DNA of 64,000 nucleotides from Edwardsiella anguillarum ET080813 (GCF_000264765.2 NZ_CP006664.1:4066350-4130349), one strand, 5' to 3'; positions 17,344 through 28,153 are shown, counted from the first letter of the stretch. Notes: generated from the letters alone by a model not told the origin. Numbers and translations: made by a program.

Positions 17344-19170
17344 ATGCGCTTTTTAAGAGGGTTATACCCACGACGATTACGCAATCAAATGATACTCATG
17401 GCGATCCTGATGGTCATCGTGCCGACGCTGTCGATTGGCTATATCGTCGAGATCGAGGGGCGCTCCGCGGTGCTGGCCGAAAAAGAGAAAAAGCTGGCCG
17501 CCGTCGTCCAGCTGCTCGACCAGGCGCTGGGCGAACGCCTAGACTCTTTCGCGGCGCTGCCGCGCGCTGAGCGTATCCGGGCGCTGAATGTCGAGCTTAG
17601 CCCCATCACCGAGCACATCACCCAGGCGTTTCCCGGCATCGGCGCGGGCTACTACAGCAAAACGCTGGATGCGATTATTACCTATGCCCCGTTCGCGCTG
17701 TATCAAAGCAACGTCGGCGTGACCATTGCCGCCGACCACCCCGGGCGCGAAGTGATGCGCAGCGATATACCGCTCGTCTTTTCCGGCCGCCAGGTGCGCG
17801 GCGATATTCTCAACTCGATGCGTCCCATTCGGCGAGACGGCGAGGTGACGGGCTACATCTGGGCCAACGAGCTGACGCAGGATATTCACCGTCAGGCCAG
17901 GCAAATGGATCTGCGCATCATGGCGGCGCTGGCGACGGGCCTGCTGTGTAGCCTGCTGCTGATCGTCCTCTTTTCACGGCGCTTCAGCGCCAATATCGAC
18001 ATCATCACCGAGGGGCTCTCGACGCTGGCGCATAAAACGCCGGCGCCGCTCCCCGAGCTGCCCGGCGAACTGGGGCAAATCAGTCGCAGCGTCAACGCGC
18101 TGGCGCAAACGCTGCGTGAGACCAAGACCCTTAACGATCTGATCATTGAAAACGCCGCCGACGGGGTGATCGCCATCGACAGGCTGGGCGCGGTCACCAC
18201 CATCAATCCGGCGGCAGAGGCCATCACCGGCTATACGCTGGATGAGCTGGTCGGGCAGCCCTACGCCGCCCTGTTCTCCGATTCTCATTTCGCCAGTCCG
18301 GTGCTGGATACCCTGGCGCACGGTACCGCACACCTGGCGCAAGAGGTCAGCTTCCCGGCGCGTCATCGAACCATCGAACTCAGCGTTACCACCAGCCGCA
18401 TCCACAATCCCCATGGCGAACTGATGGGGGCGTTGGTGATTTTTTCCGACCTGACCGCCCGCAAAGAGACCCAGCGCCGCCTGGCGCAAACCGAAAGGCT
18501 TGCCACGCTGGGCGAGCTGATGGCCGGCGTCGCCCATGAGGTGCGCAATCCGCTGACCGCCATCCGCGGCTACGTACAGATCATCCGTTCGCAGACCGCC
18601 CTGCCTGCGCATCAGGAGTACCTGTCCGTGGTACTGAAAGAGATTGACTCCATTAATAAAGTCATTCAGCAGCTGCTCGACTTCTCCCGGCCGCGGCAAA
18701 GCCAGTGGCAGCGGGTGTCGCTCAATGCGCTGATCGAAGAGGCGCTGATCCTGGTGCAAACCTCCGGGGTTCAGGCGCGGGTCGCCTTCCACTGCGCGCT
18801 AGACAGGACGCTGCCGGCGATCGTGGCCGATCGCGAGCTGCTCAAGCAGGTGCTGCTGAACATCTTAATCAATGCGGTGCAGGCCATCAGCGCGCGCGGC
18901 GAGATTCGCATACGCACCTGGCAACCCACCCCCGCGCAGCAGGCGGTGGCGATAGAGGACAGCGGCTGCGGCATCGATATCGCGCTACAGAAGAAAATCT
19001 TCGATCCCTTCTTCACCACCAAGGCCTCGGGGACCGGCCTGGGACTGGCGCTGAGCCAGCGCATCATCAACGCCCACCGGGGGGATATTGACGTGGTCAG
19101 CACGCCGGGAGGCGGTTCGACCTTTATCCTCACGTTACCGCTCAATCCACCGGAGAGCCCAGCAGAATGA
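17344..19170 (+). CDS. atoS: AtoS, sensor histidine kinase for acetoacetate
   Basis: Membrane sensor kinase of the AtoS-AtoC system, very like E. coli AtoS (YPRRLRNQMILMAILMVIVP; PGIGAGYYSKTLDAIITYAP). From the ATG at 17344 it has 608 residues: TM1 about 15-36, a periplasmic sensor, TM2 about 192-212, HAMP, PAS (LNDLIIENAADGVIAID), HisKA with the phospho-accepting histidine in GVAHEVRNPLTAIRGYV near residue 397, and an ATPase domain (NILINAVQA, EDSGCGI, GTGLGLALS). The open frame begins at a TTG at 17314, but the ATG gives the N-terminus seen in the E. coli protein. It overlaps atoC by 4 bp. Confidence 0.95.
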   Translation: MRFLRGLYPRRLRNQMILMAILMVIVPTLSIGYIVEIEGRSAVLAEKEKKLAAVVQLLDQALGERLDSFAALPRAERIRALNVELSPITEHITQAFPGIGAGYYSKTLDAIITYAPFALYQSNVGVTIAADHPGREVMRSDIPLVFSGRQVRGDILNSMRPIRRDGEVTGYIWANELTQDIHRQARQMDLRIMAALATGLLCSLLLIVLFSRRFSANIDIITEGLSTLAHKTPAPLPELPGELGQISRSVNALAQTLRETKTLNDLIIENAADGVIAIDRLGAVTTINPAAEAITGYTLDELVGQPYAALFSDSHFASPVLDTLAHGTAHLAQEVSFPARHRTIELSVTTSRIHNPHGELMGALVIFSDLTARKETQRRLAQTERLATLGELMAGVAHEVRNPLTAIRGYVQIIRSQTALPAHQEYLSVVLKEIDSINKVIQQLLDFSRPRQSQWQRVSLNALIEEALILVQTSGVQARVAFHCALDRTLPAIVADRELLKQVLLNILINAVQAISARGEIRIRTWQPTPAQQAVAIEDSGCGIDIALQKKIFDPFFTTKASGTGLGLALSQRIINAHRGDIDVVSTPGGGSTFILTLPLNPPESPAE

Positions 19171-20564
19171 AAGCCCACTACCGTATTCTCATCGTGGATG
19201 ACGAAGATAATGTGCGCCGCATGCTCACCACCGCGTTGACGCTCCAGGGACATGAAACACTCACCGCCAGCCACGGCGCCGAGGCGCTGCAGCGCTTTGC
19301 CGACGCGCCGCCGGACGTGGTGCTGATGGATATCCGCATGCCGACCATGAACGGGATCGACGCCCTGAAAGTCATGCGCACCCGGCAGCCGCGCACGCCC
19401 GTCATTCTGATGACCGCCTACGCCGAGGTAGAGACCGCCGTCGAGGCGCTGCGCAGCGGCGCATTCGATTATGTGATCAAACCCTTCGATCTGGATGAGC
19501 TGAACTTACTGATCCAGCGCGCGCTGCAGCTGCAGGCGATGAAGCAGGAGATCCGCAGCCTGCATCAGGCCCTGAGTACCCACTGGCAGTGGGGGCATAT
19601 CCTGACCAACAGCCCGCGCATGATGGAGATTTGCAAAGACACCGCGAAAATTGCCCTTTCGCAGGCCAACGTTCTGATCAGCGGAGAGAGCGGAACCGGC
19701 AAGGAGCTGATTGCCCGCGCCATTCACTATGGCTCGCGCCGTGCAAACGGCCCCTTTATCAAGATCAACTGCGCCGCCCTGCCGGAGTCGCTGCTGGAAA
19801 GCGAGCTGTTCGGCCATGAGAAGGGGGCATTCACCGGCGCACAGGCCCTGCGCCAGGGCCTGTTTGAGCGCGCCCACCGGGGTACCCTGCTACTGGATGA
19901 AATCGGCGAAATGCCGCTGCCGCTGCAGGCCAAGCTGCTGCGGATCCTGCAGGAAAGGGAGTTCGAGCGCGTGGGGGGACATCAAACCATTCAGGTGGAT
20001 ATCCGCATCGTGGCCGCCACCAACCGAGATTTGCAGGCAATGGTGCGCGAGGGCAGCTTCCGTAACGATCTCTTCTATCGCCTGAACGTCATTCATCTGC
20101 AGCTGCCGCCGCTGCGCGAACGGCGGCAGGACATCGCCCTGCTCGCCAACCATTTCTTACAAAAGTTCAGCGCGGAGAATCAGCGCGACATGATTGAGAT
20201 CGATCCTGCCGCCCTGTCGCTGCTCAACGACTGGCCCTGGCCGGGCAATATCCGCGAGCTCTCCAACGTCATTGAGCGCGCGGTGGTGATGAGCACCGGC
20301 GCGGTCATTTTTGCCGACGATCTGCCGTCCCTGCTGCAGCGGCCCCTCAGCGGCGTCAGCAGCATCGGCGTCGGCACCAACACTCCCCCGCCCGGCGAAC
20401 GCAATCTGAAAGAGGAGATCAAGCGCGAGGAGCGGCGCATCATCAGCGAAGTGCTCGAGCAGCAGGAGGGAAACCGCACCCGCACCGCCCTCATGCTTGG
20501 CATCAGCCGCCGCGCCCTGATGTACAAACTGCAGGAGTACGGCATCGATCCGGCCGGGAGCTAG
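19167..20564 (+). CDS. atoC: AtoC, sigma-54-dependent response regulator
   Basis: A 465-residue NtrC-type activator: receiver domain (ILIVDDEDNVRRML, acceptor Asp in VVLMDIRMP at about residue 54, Lys in YVIKPF), AAA+ domain with GESGTGKELIARAIH, the sigma-54-contacting GAFTGA loop (GHEKGAFTGAQ) and LLLDEIGEMPL, and a C-terminal Fis-type helix-turn-helix (NRTRTALMLGISRRALMYKL). Phosphorylated by AtoS, it should activate atoDAEB from the operator and sigma-54 promoter found upstream of atoD. In E. coli the same protein has also been described as the ornithine decarboxylase antizyme; nothing here tests that. Confidence 0.95.
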   Translation: MKAHYRILIVDDEDNVRRMLTTALTLQGHETLTASHGAEALQRFADAPPDVVLMDIRMPTMNGIDALKVMRTRQPRTPVILMTAYAEVETAVEALRSGAFDYVIKPFDLDELNLLIQRALQLQAMKQEIRSLHQALSTHWQWGHILTNSPRMMEICKDTAKIALSQANVLISGESGTGKELIARAIHYGSRRANGPFIKINCAALPESLLESELFGHEKGAFTGAQALRQGLFERAHRGTLLLDEIGEMPLPLQAKLLRILQEREFERVGGHQTIQVDIRIVAATNRDLQAMVREGSFRNDLFYRLNVIHLQLPPLRERRQDIALLANHFLQKFSAENQRDMIEIDPAALSLLNDWPWPGNIRELSNVIERAVVMSTGAVIFADDLPSLLQRPLSGVSSIGVGTNTPPPGERNLKEEIKREERRIISEVLEQQEGNRTRTALMLGISRRALMYKLQEYGIDPAGS

Positions 20565-20626
20565 GACGTGACCCGTAACTGTGCGCGGCGTCGACGCTCA
20601 CGACCCGTTACGGGACTCGCCCTAGG
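20562..20626. repeat. Palindromic element, copy 2 (after atoC)
   Basis: Second copy of the element at 17022. The core 20572-20616 is identical over 45 bp; the left arm has one change (GACCCGTAAC) and the right arm GTTACGGGAC is intact, followed by TCGCCCTAGG (20617-20626). It starts at the atoC stop codon and may terminate atoSC. Confidence 0.85.
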
Positions 20627-20667
20627 CGCCGCCCATAGCGACGGCGCGCCGAGCGCGACCAGAATCT

Positions 20668-20708
20668 GCTATGCAGAATTTTGCACAGTGCGCAAAGCGC
20701 TGCACAGT
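20668..20708 (+). promoter_or_regulatory. AtoC operator upstream of atoDAEB
   Basis: GCTATGCAGAATTTTGCACA followed by GTGCGCAAAGCGCTGCACAGT is an inverted pair that closely follows the 20-bp inverted AtoC site known from the E. coli ato promoter. The downstream half is the less conserved one. It lies about 110-150 bp before the expected start point, the usual place for a sigma-54 enhancer. Confidence 0.85.
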
Positions 20709-20793
20709 ACCTCTGCTCACCGCCGCGCGGCGACATCAAATATAATTCATATTATTCAACAAGATATTCAATAACCCTCTCCTCCGGCCACTC

Positions 20794-20809
20794 TGGCATC
20801 CGGCTTGCT
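20794..20809 (+). promoter_or_regulatory. Sigma-54 promoter of atoDAEB
   Basis: TGGCATCCGGCTTGCT has the invariant GG and GC with the correct 10-nt spacing of a -24/-12 promoter. Expected start point is near 20820, leaving a leader of about 35 nt to the atoD ATG, which is preceded by AGGGAA. Confidence 0.85.
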
Positions 20810-20854
20810 ATTCCCTTTAGGTACCTAAATTAAAGTACGTAACAGGGAACAATA

Positions 20855-21517
20855 ATGAAAACCAAGCTGATTACCTTACAGAGTGCCGCCGCGCTGTTTC
20901 GCGACGGCATGACCATTATGGTGGGCGGTTTTATGGGCGTAGGCAGCCCACCCCGCCTGATCTCGGCCCTGCTGGAGTCCGGCGTCAGGGACCTGACCCT
21001 GATCGCCAACGATACCGCCTTTGTCGATACGGGCATCGGCCCGCTGATCGTCAACGGGCGGGTCAGCCGCGTCATCGCCTCCCACATCGGCACCAACCCG
21101 GAAACCGGGCGGCGCATGATTGCCGGGGAGATGGCGGTTCAGCTGGTTCCACAGGGCACCCTGATTGAACAGATCCGCTGCGGCGGCGCCGGACTCGGCG
21201 GTTTTCTGACCCCCACCGGCGTCGGCACCGTCGTCGCCGAGGGCAAACAGGCCCTAGAGCTCGACGGCAAAACCTGGCTGCTGGAGCGTCCGCTGCGCGC
21301 CGATCTGGCGCTGATCCGCGCCCATCGCGCCGACCCCCTGGGTAACCTGACCTATCAGCTCAGCGCCCGCAACTTTAACCCGCTGATCGCCCTCGCCGCC
21401 GACGTCACCCTGGCTGAGCCGGACGAGCTGGTGGAGACCGGCGCCCTGCTGCCTGACCACATCGTGACGCCCGGCGCGGTCATCGACCATATCGTCCTGC
21501 CTCAGGAGAATAAATAA
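20855..21517 (+). CDS. atoD: AtoD, acetoacetyl-CoA transferase alpha subunit
   Basis: A 220-residue family I CoA transferase alpha chain, same length as E. coli AtoD. The glycine-rich loop ([21 protein letters not shown]), [20 protein letters not shown] and [20 protein letters not shown] are typical. With AtoA it moves CoA from acetyl-CoA to acetoacetate or short-chain fatty acids in the cytosol. The stop codon overlaps the atoA start by 1 bp. Confidence 0.95.
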   Translation: MKTKLITLQSAAALFRDGMTIMVGGFMGVGSPPRLISALLESGVRDLTLIANDTAFVDTGIGPLIVNGRVSRVIASHIGTNPETGRRMIAGEMAVQLVPQGTLIEQIRCGGAGLGGFLTPTGVGTVVAEGKQALELDGKTWLLERPLRADLALIRAHRADPLGNLTYQLSARNFNPLIALAADVTLAEPDELVETGALLPDHIVTPGAVIDHIVLPQENK

Positions 21518-22167
21518 TGGATGCGAAACTGCGTATTGCGCGCCGCGTGGCGCGAGAGCTGCACGATGGCGACATCGTCAATCTGGGCATTGGCCTGCCG
21601 ACAATGGTCGCCAACCATCTGCCGCAGGGCATCCACATCACCCTGCAATCGGAAAACGGATTCCTGGGGCTGGGGCCGGTCACCGCCGCCCACCCCGACC
21701 TGGTGAACGCCGGGGGACAGCCCTGCGGGATCCTGCCGGGCGCAGCCATGTTCGACAGCGCGCTGTCGTTCGCCCTGATCCGCGGCGGCCACGTGGACGC
21801 CTGCGTACTGGGCGGGCTGCAGGTCGATGAACAGGCCAGCCTCGCCAACTGGGTAGTTCCCGGCAAAATGGTGCCGGGCATGGGGGGGGCGATGGATCTG
21901 GTCACCGGAGCACGCAGGGTGATCATCGCGATGGAGCACTGCGCCAAGGATGGATCGGCCAAAATTCTCCGCCGCTGCACCATGCCCCTCACCGCCCGCC
22001 ATGCGGTGCATGTGCTGGTTACCGAGCTGGCGGTATTCCGCTTTACGGACGGTAAAATGTGGCTGACCGAACTCGCCGCAGGGTGCGATCTGGCCACCCT
22101 GCGCGCGAAGACCGAGGCCCATTTTGACGTCGCCGCCGATCTGCTGATCATGCGAGGTGACGCATGA
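21517..22167 (+). CDS. atoA: AtoA, acetoacetyl-CoA transferase beta subunit
   Basis: A 216-residue beta chain. LGIGLPTMVANHLPQGIHIT leads to the catalytic glutamate motif SENGFLGLGP at about residues 46-55. ILPGAAMFDSALSFALIRGG and MGGAMDLVTGARRVII complete the family pattern. It forms the active transferase with AtoD, whose gene it follows directly; its end overlaps atoE by 4 bp. Confidence 0.95.
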   Translation: MDAKLRIARRVARELHDGDIVNLGIGLPTMVANHLPQGIHITLQSENGFLGLGPVTAAHPDLVNAGGQPCGILPGAAMFDSALSFALIRGGHVDACVLGGLQVDEQASLANWVVPGKMVPGMGGAMDLVTGARRVIIAMEHCAKDGSAKILRRCTMPLTARHAVHVLVTELAVFRFTDGKMWLTELAAGCDLATLRAKTEAHFDVAADLLIMRGDA

Positions 22168-23486
22168 TTGGCCGCATCTCACGCTTTATGGCGCGCTTCG
22201 TCAGCCGCTGGCTGCCCGATCCGCTGATTTTCGCCATGCTGCTGACCCTGCTGACCTTCGGCATCGCGCTGTGGCTGACGCCGCAAACGCCGCTCAGCAT
22301 GGTGCGCTTCTGGGGCGACGGCTTCTGGAACCTGCTGGCGTTCGGCATGCAGATGGCGCTGATCATCGTGACGGGCCACGCGCTGGCGAGCTCCGCCCCG
22401 GTGAAAAGCCTACTGCGCACCGCCGCGTCGGCCGCCAAAACCCCCGCCCAGGGCGTGATGCTGGTGACCTTTTTCGGCTCCGTCGCCTGCGTCATCAACT
22501 GGGGATTTGGGCTGGTGGTGGGGGCGATGTTTGCCCGCGAAGTCGCCCGCCGCGTGCCGGGCTCCGACTACCCGCTGCTGATCGCCTGCGCCTACATCGG
22601 CTTTCTGACCTGGGGCGGCGGCTTTTCCGGCTCGATGCCCCTGCTGGCGGCCACCCCGGGTAACCCGGTGGAGCACGTCGCCGGGTTAATTCCGGTCAGC
22701 GATACCCTCTTCACCGGCTTTAACCTGTTTATCACCCTCGCCCTGATCGTGGTGATGCCCTTTATTACCCGCCTGATGACCCCCAGGCCGTCGGAGGTCG
22801 TCAGCATCGATCCGGCCCTGCTGCAGGAGGAGGCCGATTTCCAAAAAAGATTACCGGCCGACGCCCCCCCGTCGGAGAAGCTGGAAGAGAGCCGGACGCT
22901 GGCGCTGATCATCGGCGCGCTGGGCATCGCCTATCTGGGGATCTACTTCGTCGAGAAGGGGTTCAACATCACCATCAACACCGTCAACATGATGTTTATG
23001 ATCGCCGGTCTGCTGCTGCACAAAACGCCGATGGCCTATATGCGCGCCATCAGCGCCGCCGCGCGTAGCACCGCCGGCATTCTGATTCAGTTCCCGTTCT
23101 ACGCCGGGATCCAGCTGATGATGGAGCACTCCGGCCTCGGTGGCCTGATCACCGAGTTCTTCATCAACGTGGCCAATAAGGACACCTTCCCGCTGATGAC
23201 CTTCTTCAGCTCTGCGCTGATCAACTTTGCCGTGCCCTCCGGCGGCGGCCACTGGGTCATTCAGGGGCCGTTCGTCCTACCCGCCGCGCAAACCCTGGGG
23301 GCCGATCTCGGTAAATCGGTGATGGCCATCGCCTACGGCGAGCAGTGGATGAACATGGCGCAGCCCTTCTGGGCGCTCCCCGCCCTGGCCATCGCCGGGC
23401 TCGGGGTGCGCGACATCATGGGCTACTGCATCACCGCCCTGCTGTTCTCCGGCGTCATTTTTGTCATCGGTCTGACCCTGTTCTGA
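22164..23486 (+). CDS. atoE: AtoE, short-chain fatty acid transporter
   Basis: A 440-residue polytopic inner-membrane protein of the AtoE family, same length as the E. coli protein. Many hydrophobic helices are visible (for example LIFAMLLTLLTFGIALWL and GILIQFPFYAGIQLMM), as is the conserved SALINFAVPSGGGHWVIQGP segment. It should take up butyrate, acetoacetate or similar acids for activation by AtoDA. Translation is coupled to atoA by the 4-bp overlap. Confidence 0.94.
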   Translation: MIGRISRFMARFVSRWLPDPLIFAMLLTLLTFGIALWLTPQTPLSMVRFWGDGFWNLLAFGMQMALIIVTGHALASSAPVKSLLRTAASAAKTPAQGVMLVTFFGSVACVINWGFGLVVGAMFAREVARRVPGSDYPLLIACAYIGFLTWGGGFSGSMPLLAATPGNPVEHVAGLIPVSDTLFTGFNLFITLALIVVMPFITRLMTPRPSEVVSIDPALLQEEADFQKRLPADAPPSEKLEESRTLALIIGALGIAYLGIYFVEKGFNITINTVNMMFMIAGLLLHKTPMAYMRAISAAARSTAGILIQFPFYAGIQLMMEHSGLGGLITEFFINVANKDTFPLMTFFSSALINFAVPSGGGHWVIQGPFVLPAAQTLGADLGKSVMAIAYGEQWMNMAQPFWALPALAIAGLGVRDIMGYCITALLFSGVIFVIGLTLF

Positions 23487-23519
23487 CCGCGCCCTCTCCC
23501 CGTTTTTAAGGAAAAGAAG

Positions 23520-24704
<1,185 letters not shown>

Positions 24705-24713
24705 AACCGGAGC

Positions 24714-24733
24714 GGGCGCGCGTCGGCGCGCCC
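24714..24733 (+). terminator. Hairpin after atoB, possible terminator
   Basis: GGGCGCGCGTCGGCGCGCCC is a perfect 8-bp stem with a GTCG loop, 10 bp beyond the atoB stop codon. There is no T-tract, so the mode of termination is uncertain. Confidence 0.55.
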
Positions 24734-24785
24734 ATCGGCCTGCCCGTTATCCCCCAGCCAGCGACACGCTTCAGCCTGGATGCCC

Positions 24786-24829
24786 CCCACCCCGCGCAGG
24801 CGCGCCCCACGCCGCCATCGCCGCGGCCG
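24786..24829. repeat. Left copy of imperfect 44-bp direct repeat flanking the hsd-mcr island
   Basis: CCCACCCCGCGC-A-GGCGC, then after a few mismatches CGCCATCGCCGCGGCCG. 38 of 44 positions match 35574-35617 beyond mcrC. It may be an insertion-site duplication, a dispersed repeat or a chance GC-rich similarity. Confidence 0.5.
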
Positions 24830-25119
24830 CACATTGCCGCACCAAAGAACGCGCCCCTGCGGCCCGGGGCCACCCCGCCAAGAGGGTCATACGCTTCAAG
24901 AGCACGGCCCCTAGCCTACCCCCGCCCTTGCCCCTAACCGGCCCGCCGCCATTGGCCGCCCGGGGCGGCGCTATCCGTGCCTCAGCGCCGGGGGCGTAGC
25001 GTGCCCTAGTTCAAGATAGAGTGATCTGTCAATGGATTACCTGCACGTCCCCTGCAACAGGCGAGCGCTATCTGGTATCATAAACCGCAAATTGACTGAT
25101 TCATCGTGGATACTAAGTG

Positions 25120-26739
25120 ATGGCTAAAGCTCCAGCAAACAACGCCAAAAAAAACGCCAATAAGAAAGGCTTTGAAGAGACCCTGTGGGATACCGCTAAC
25201 CAGCTACGCGGCAGCGTTGAATCCTCCGAATACAAGCACGTGGTGCTCAGCCTGGTGTTCCTTAAATTTATCACCGATAAGTTTGAGGCCAAGCGGAAAC
25301 AGCTGATTGCCAACGGGCAAGAAGCCTTTGTCGATATGGATGTGTTCTACCAGCAGGATAACGTGTTTTTCCTGCCGGAGGTGGCACGCTGGTCCTATGT
25401 GAAGGCGCGCGCCAAGCAGGACGATATCGCGGTGATTATTGATAGCGCGCTTGCCACCATTGAAAAAAGCAACAGCGCGCTAACCGGCGCACTGCCGGAT
25501 AACTACTTCTCCCGTCAGGGGTTAGAGGTGAAGAAGCTGGCCTCGCTGATCGATACCATCGAGAATATCGATACGCTGGCCAGCGAATGCCAGCTAAGCG
25601 AAGAGGACCTGGTGGGCCGGGTGTATGAATACTTCCTCGGCCGCTTTGCCGCCAGCGAGGGAAAAGGCGGCGGCGAATTCTACACGCCCAAGTCGGTGGT
25701 TACGCTGCTGGCGGAGATGCTGGAGCCCTATGAGGGCAAAATCTATGACCCCTGCTGCGGCTCCGGCGGCATGTTCGTGCAGTCGCTCAAGTTTGTCGAA
25801 AGCCATCAGGGCAAGAGCAAAGATATTGCCATCTATGGCCAAGAGCTGACCACCACCACCTACAAGCTGGCCAAGATGAACCTGGCGATCCGCGGGCTGA
25901 TCGGTAATCTGGGGGAGCGCCCGGCGGATACCTTCTTTGCCGATCAGCACCCCGATCTGAAGGCCGACTTTATCATGGCCAACCCGCCGTTTAACCTCAA
26001 AGAGTGGCGCAGCGAGTCCGAGCTAACCGATGATCCGCGCTTTGCCGGCTTTCGAACCCCGCCGACCGGCAACGCCAACTATGCCTGGATTTTGCACATG
26101 CTCGCCAAGCTGAGTGTCGACGGCACCGCCGGTTTTGTGCTGGCCAACGGCGCAATGAGCTCCAACACCAGCGGCGAAGGGGAAATCCGCCAAAAGCTGA
26201 TTGAAGATGACCGCATTGAATGCATGATCGCCCTGCCGGGGCAGCTGTTCTACACCACCCAGATTCCGGTATGCCTGTGGTTTATCAGCAAAAGCAAACA
26301 GGCCAACTCCCGCTACGGCTACCGTGCCCGCAGCGGTGAAACCCTGTTTATCGATGCCCGCGAGCTGGGCACCATGGTGAGCCGCACCAACAAAGAGTTG
26401 ACCGCCGCCGATATCGCCCGTATTGCCGATACCTTCCATGCCTGGCGCTGCTCAGAAAGCGAACTGAAGCGTCGCGTTAAGGCGGGCGAAATCAGTATCA
26501 GTGAATACCAGGATCACGCCGGTTTTTGCAAGGTCGCCACCCTGGATGAGATAAAGGCCAATGACTTTGTGCTGACCCCGGGGCGCTATGTGGGGGCCGC
26601 CGAGGTGGCAGATGATGGCGTCGCCTTTGAAACCAAGATGCGAGAGCTGACGCAAACCCTGTATCGCCAGATAAATGAGGCGCAGGCACTGGATGCGGCG
26701 ATCCGCGCCAATATGGAGGCGCTGGGTTATGGGGAGTAA
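25120..26739 (+). CDS. hsdM: HsdM, type I restriction-modification methyltransferase subunit
   Basis: A 539-residue adenine-N6 methyltransferase of a type I system. The N-terminal HsdM domain (ETLWDTANQLRGSVESSEYK) precedes the SAM motif YDPCCGSGGMFVQS (about 208) and the catalytic NPPF motif in FIMANPPFNLKEW (about 287). Start: the ATG at 25120; a GTG directly before it is possible. It modifies host DNA with HsdS and is needed with HsdR for cleavage. Its stop lies just after the hsdS start codon (overlap 11 bp). Confidence 0.95.
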   Translation: MAKAPANNAKKNANKKGFEETLWDTANQLRGSVESSEYKHVVLSLVFLKFITDKFEAKRKQLIANGQEAFVDMDVFYQQDNVFFLPEVARWSYVKARAKQDDIAVIIDSALATIEKSNSALTGALPDNYFSRQGLEVKKLASLIDTIENIDTLASECQLSEEDLVGRVYEYFLGRFAASEGKGGGEFYTPKSVVTLLAEMLEPYEGKIYDPCCGSGGMFVQSLKFVESHQGKSKDIAIYGQELTTTTYKLAKMNLAIRGLIGNLGERPADTFFADQHPDLKADFIMANPPFNLKEWRSESELTDDPRFAGFRTPPTGNANYAWILHMLAKLSVDGTAGFVLANGAMSSNTSGEGEIRQKLIEDDRIECMIALPGQLFYTTQIPVCLWFISKSKQANSRYGYRARSGETLFIDARELGTMVSRTNKELTAADIARIADTFHAWRCSESELKRRVKAGEISISEYQDHAGFCKVATLDEIKANDFVLTPGRYVGAAEVADDGVAFETKMRELTQTLYRQINEAQALDAAIRANMEALGYGE

Positions 26740-28153
26740 GTGGCCTTTAATTAAGCTTGGTGATTTTGTTCAAATCGTTACTGGGCATCCATTTAAAAGT
26801 AAAGATTACTCCGAGGTTGATGGTGTCAAGCTTCTTCGTGGAGATAATATTGCGCAAGGAACATTGAACTGGCAAAACGTCAAAATGCTTCCAGACGATA
26901 AAATAGGTTCTAAAGAGCGAAATTATTATCTTCGCACTGGTGACGTCATTTTAGCTATGGATCGCCCTTGGATAGAAGCTGGATTGAAAACAGCTCAGAT
27001 TAATGAAAATGACTTACCTTGCTTATTGGTTCAACGAGTAGCTTGTCTACGTTGTGAAGATTCATCAGATCAGGATTTTATCCGATATATTATTTCTTCT
27101 TATAGTTTTGTTCAGTATGTAAAACTAATTCAGACAGGTACTGCAGTTCCGCACATTAGTGGTAAACAAATTAAAAACTTTGAGTTCAGGCTTCCTCCCA
27201 AAAATGTTCGAAAGGTCATTGGGGAAGTGATTAAAAGGCTTGACGATAAAGCGCACATCAATCGCCAAATCAACCAAACCCTCGAACAAATGGCGCAGGC
27301 GCTGTTTAAGTCATGGTTTGTCGACTTTGATCCGGTGGTAGATAACGCACTGGATGCCGGTTTCTTTGCAGAGCACAGCGATCTGCCCGAAGCGCTGCTG
27401 CGCCGCGCCGAGCAGCGCAAAATTGTGCGCGGGCAGCCAGATTTTACGCCATTACCGGCTGAAACTCGTCAGTTATTCCCTGCCGCCTTTGAAGCGTGCG
27501 AAGAGCCCTCATTAGGGCTTGGTGGATGGGTGCCGCAGGGGTGGTCAGGTCGTTCAGTTTCTAAGGCGATTACTGTTAATCCCAAGGTAAAATTAGCCAA
27601 AGGTGAGATGGCTGCATTTGTTGATATGAAGTCTCTTCCTGTAACAGGCTATTCAATTGAAGATGTGGATAGAAAAGCGTTTTCTGGCGGAGCAAAGTTC
27701 AAGCAGCATGATGTGTTATTTGCTCGTATCACCCCATGTTTGCAAAATGGGAAAACAGGATTTGTTGATTTTCTCTCTGATGATGAAAGTGGCTTTGGCT
27801 CAACTGAATTTATCGTGCTACGCGGCAATGAGTTTGTTGATTGCACTTATGTAGCCTGTTTATCTAGAGACGAAAAATTTAGACAGCACGCTATGCAAAG
27901 TATGGTCGGCTCATCTGGGCGTCAGCGTGTTCAAAATAGTTGCTTCGATGATTATTTTATTGTGATACCGCCACAAAATATTATGAATAAGTTTGCGGGT
28001 ATAGTTTCAACATCGTTTAAGAAATTAAAAACTAACTCAGATGAAATTATTTCACTAGCCAATGTCAGAGACACGCTACTCCCTAAACTGATCTCCGGCG
28101 AACTGCGCCTTAGTGATGACGGCACACTTGCCGACGGCGATACCGACTGTTAA
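26729..28153 (+). CDS. hsdS: HsdS, type I DNA specificity subunit
   Basis: 474 residues from the ATG at 26729, with GGAGG 9 nt upstream; the frame is open further upstream inside hsdM. Two target-recognition domains (about 5-170 and 265-445) are separated by the conserved helical spacer (QTLEQMAQALFKSWFVDFDP), with a matching conserved segment at the end (VRDTLLPKLISGELRL). Both recognition domains are visibly AT-richer than the spacer, the usual mosaic of exchangeable domains. The subunit sets the bipartite DNA target. No invertible repeats or second hsdS copy were seen in the window. Confidence 0.93.
   Translation: MGSKWPLIKLGDFVQIVTGHPFKSKDYSEVDGVKLLRGDNIAQGTLNWQNVKMLPDDKIGSKERNYYLRTGDVILAMDRPWIEAGLKTAQINENDLPCLLVQRVACLRCEDSSDQDFIRYIISSYSFVQYVKLIQTGTAVPHISGKQIKNFEFRLPPKNVRKVIGEVIKRLDDKAHINRQINQTLEQMAQALFKSWFVDFDPVVDNALDAGFFAEHSDLPEALLRRAEQRKIVRGQPDFTPLPAETRQLFPAAFEACEEPSLGLGGWVPQGWSGRSVSKAITVNPKVKLAKGEMAAFVDMKSLPVTGYSIEDVDRKAFSGGAKFKQHDVLFARITPCLQNGKTGFVDFLSDDESGFGSTEFIVLRGNEFVDCTYVACLSRDEKFRQHAMQSMVGSSGRQRVQNSCFDDYFIVIPPQNIMNKFAGIVSTSFKKLKTNSDEIISLANVRDTLLPKLISGELRLSDDGTLADGDTDC

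Larger units (their letters stand above)
24705..25119. other. Junction between ato operon and restriction island
   Basis: A very GC-rich stretch without a credible gene (24740-25010), followed by a more AT-rich segment (25010-25119) that should contain the hsd promoter. Holds the left copy of the flanking direct repeat (24786-24829). Confidence 0.4.
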
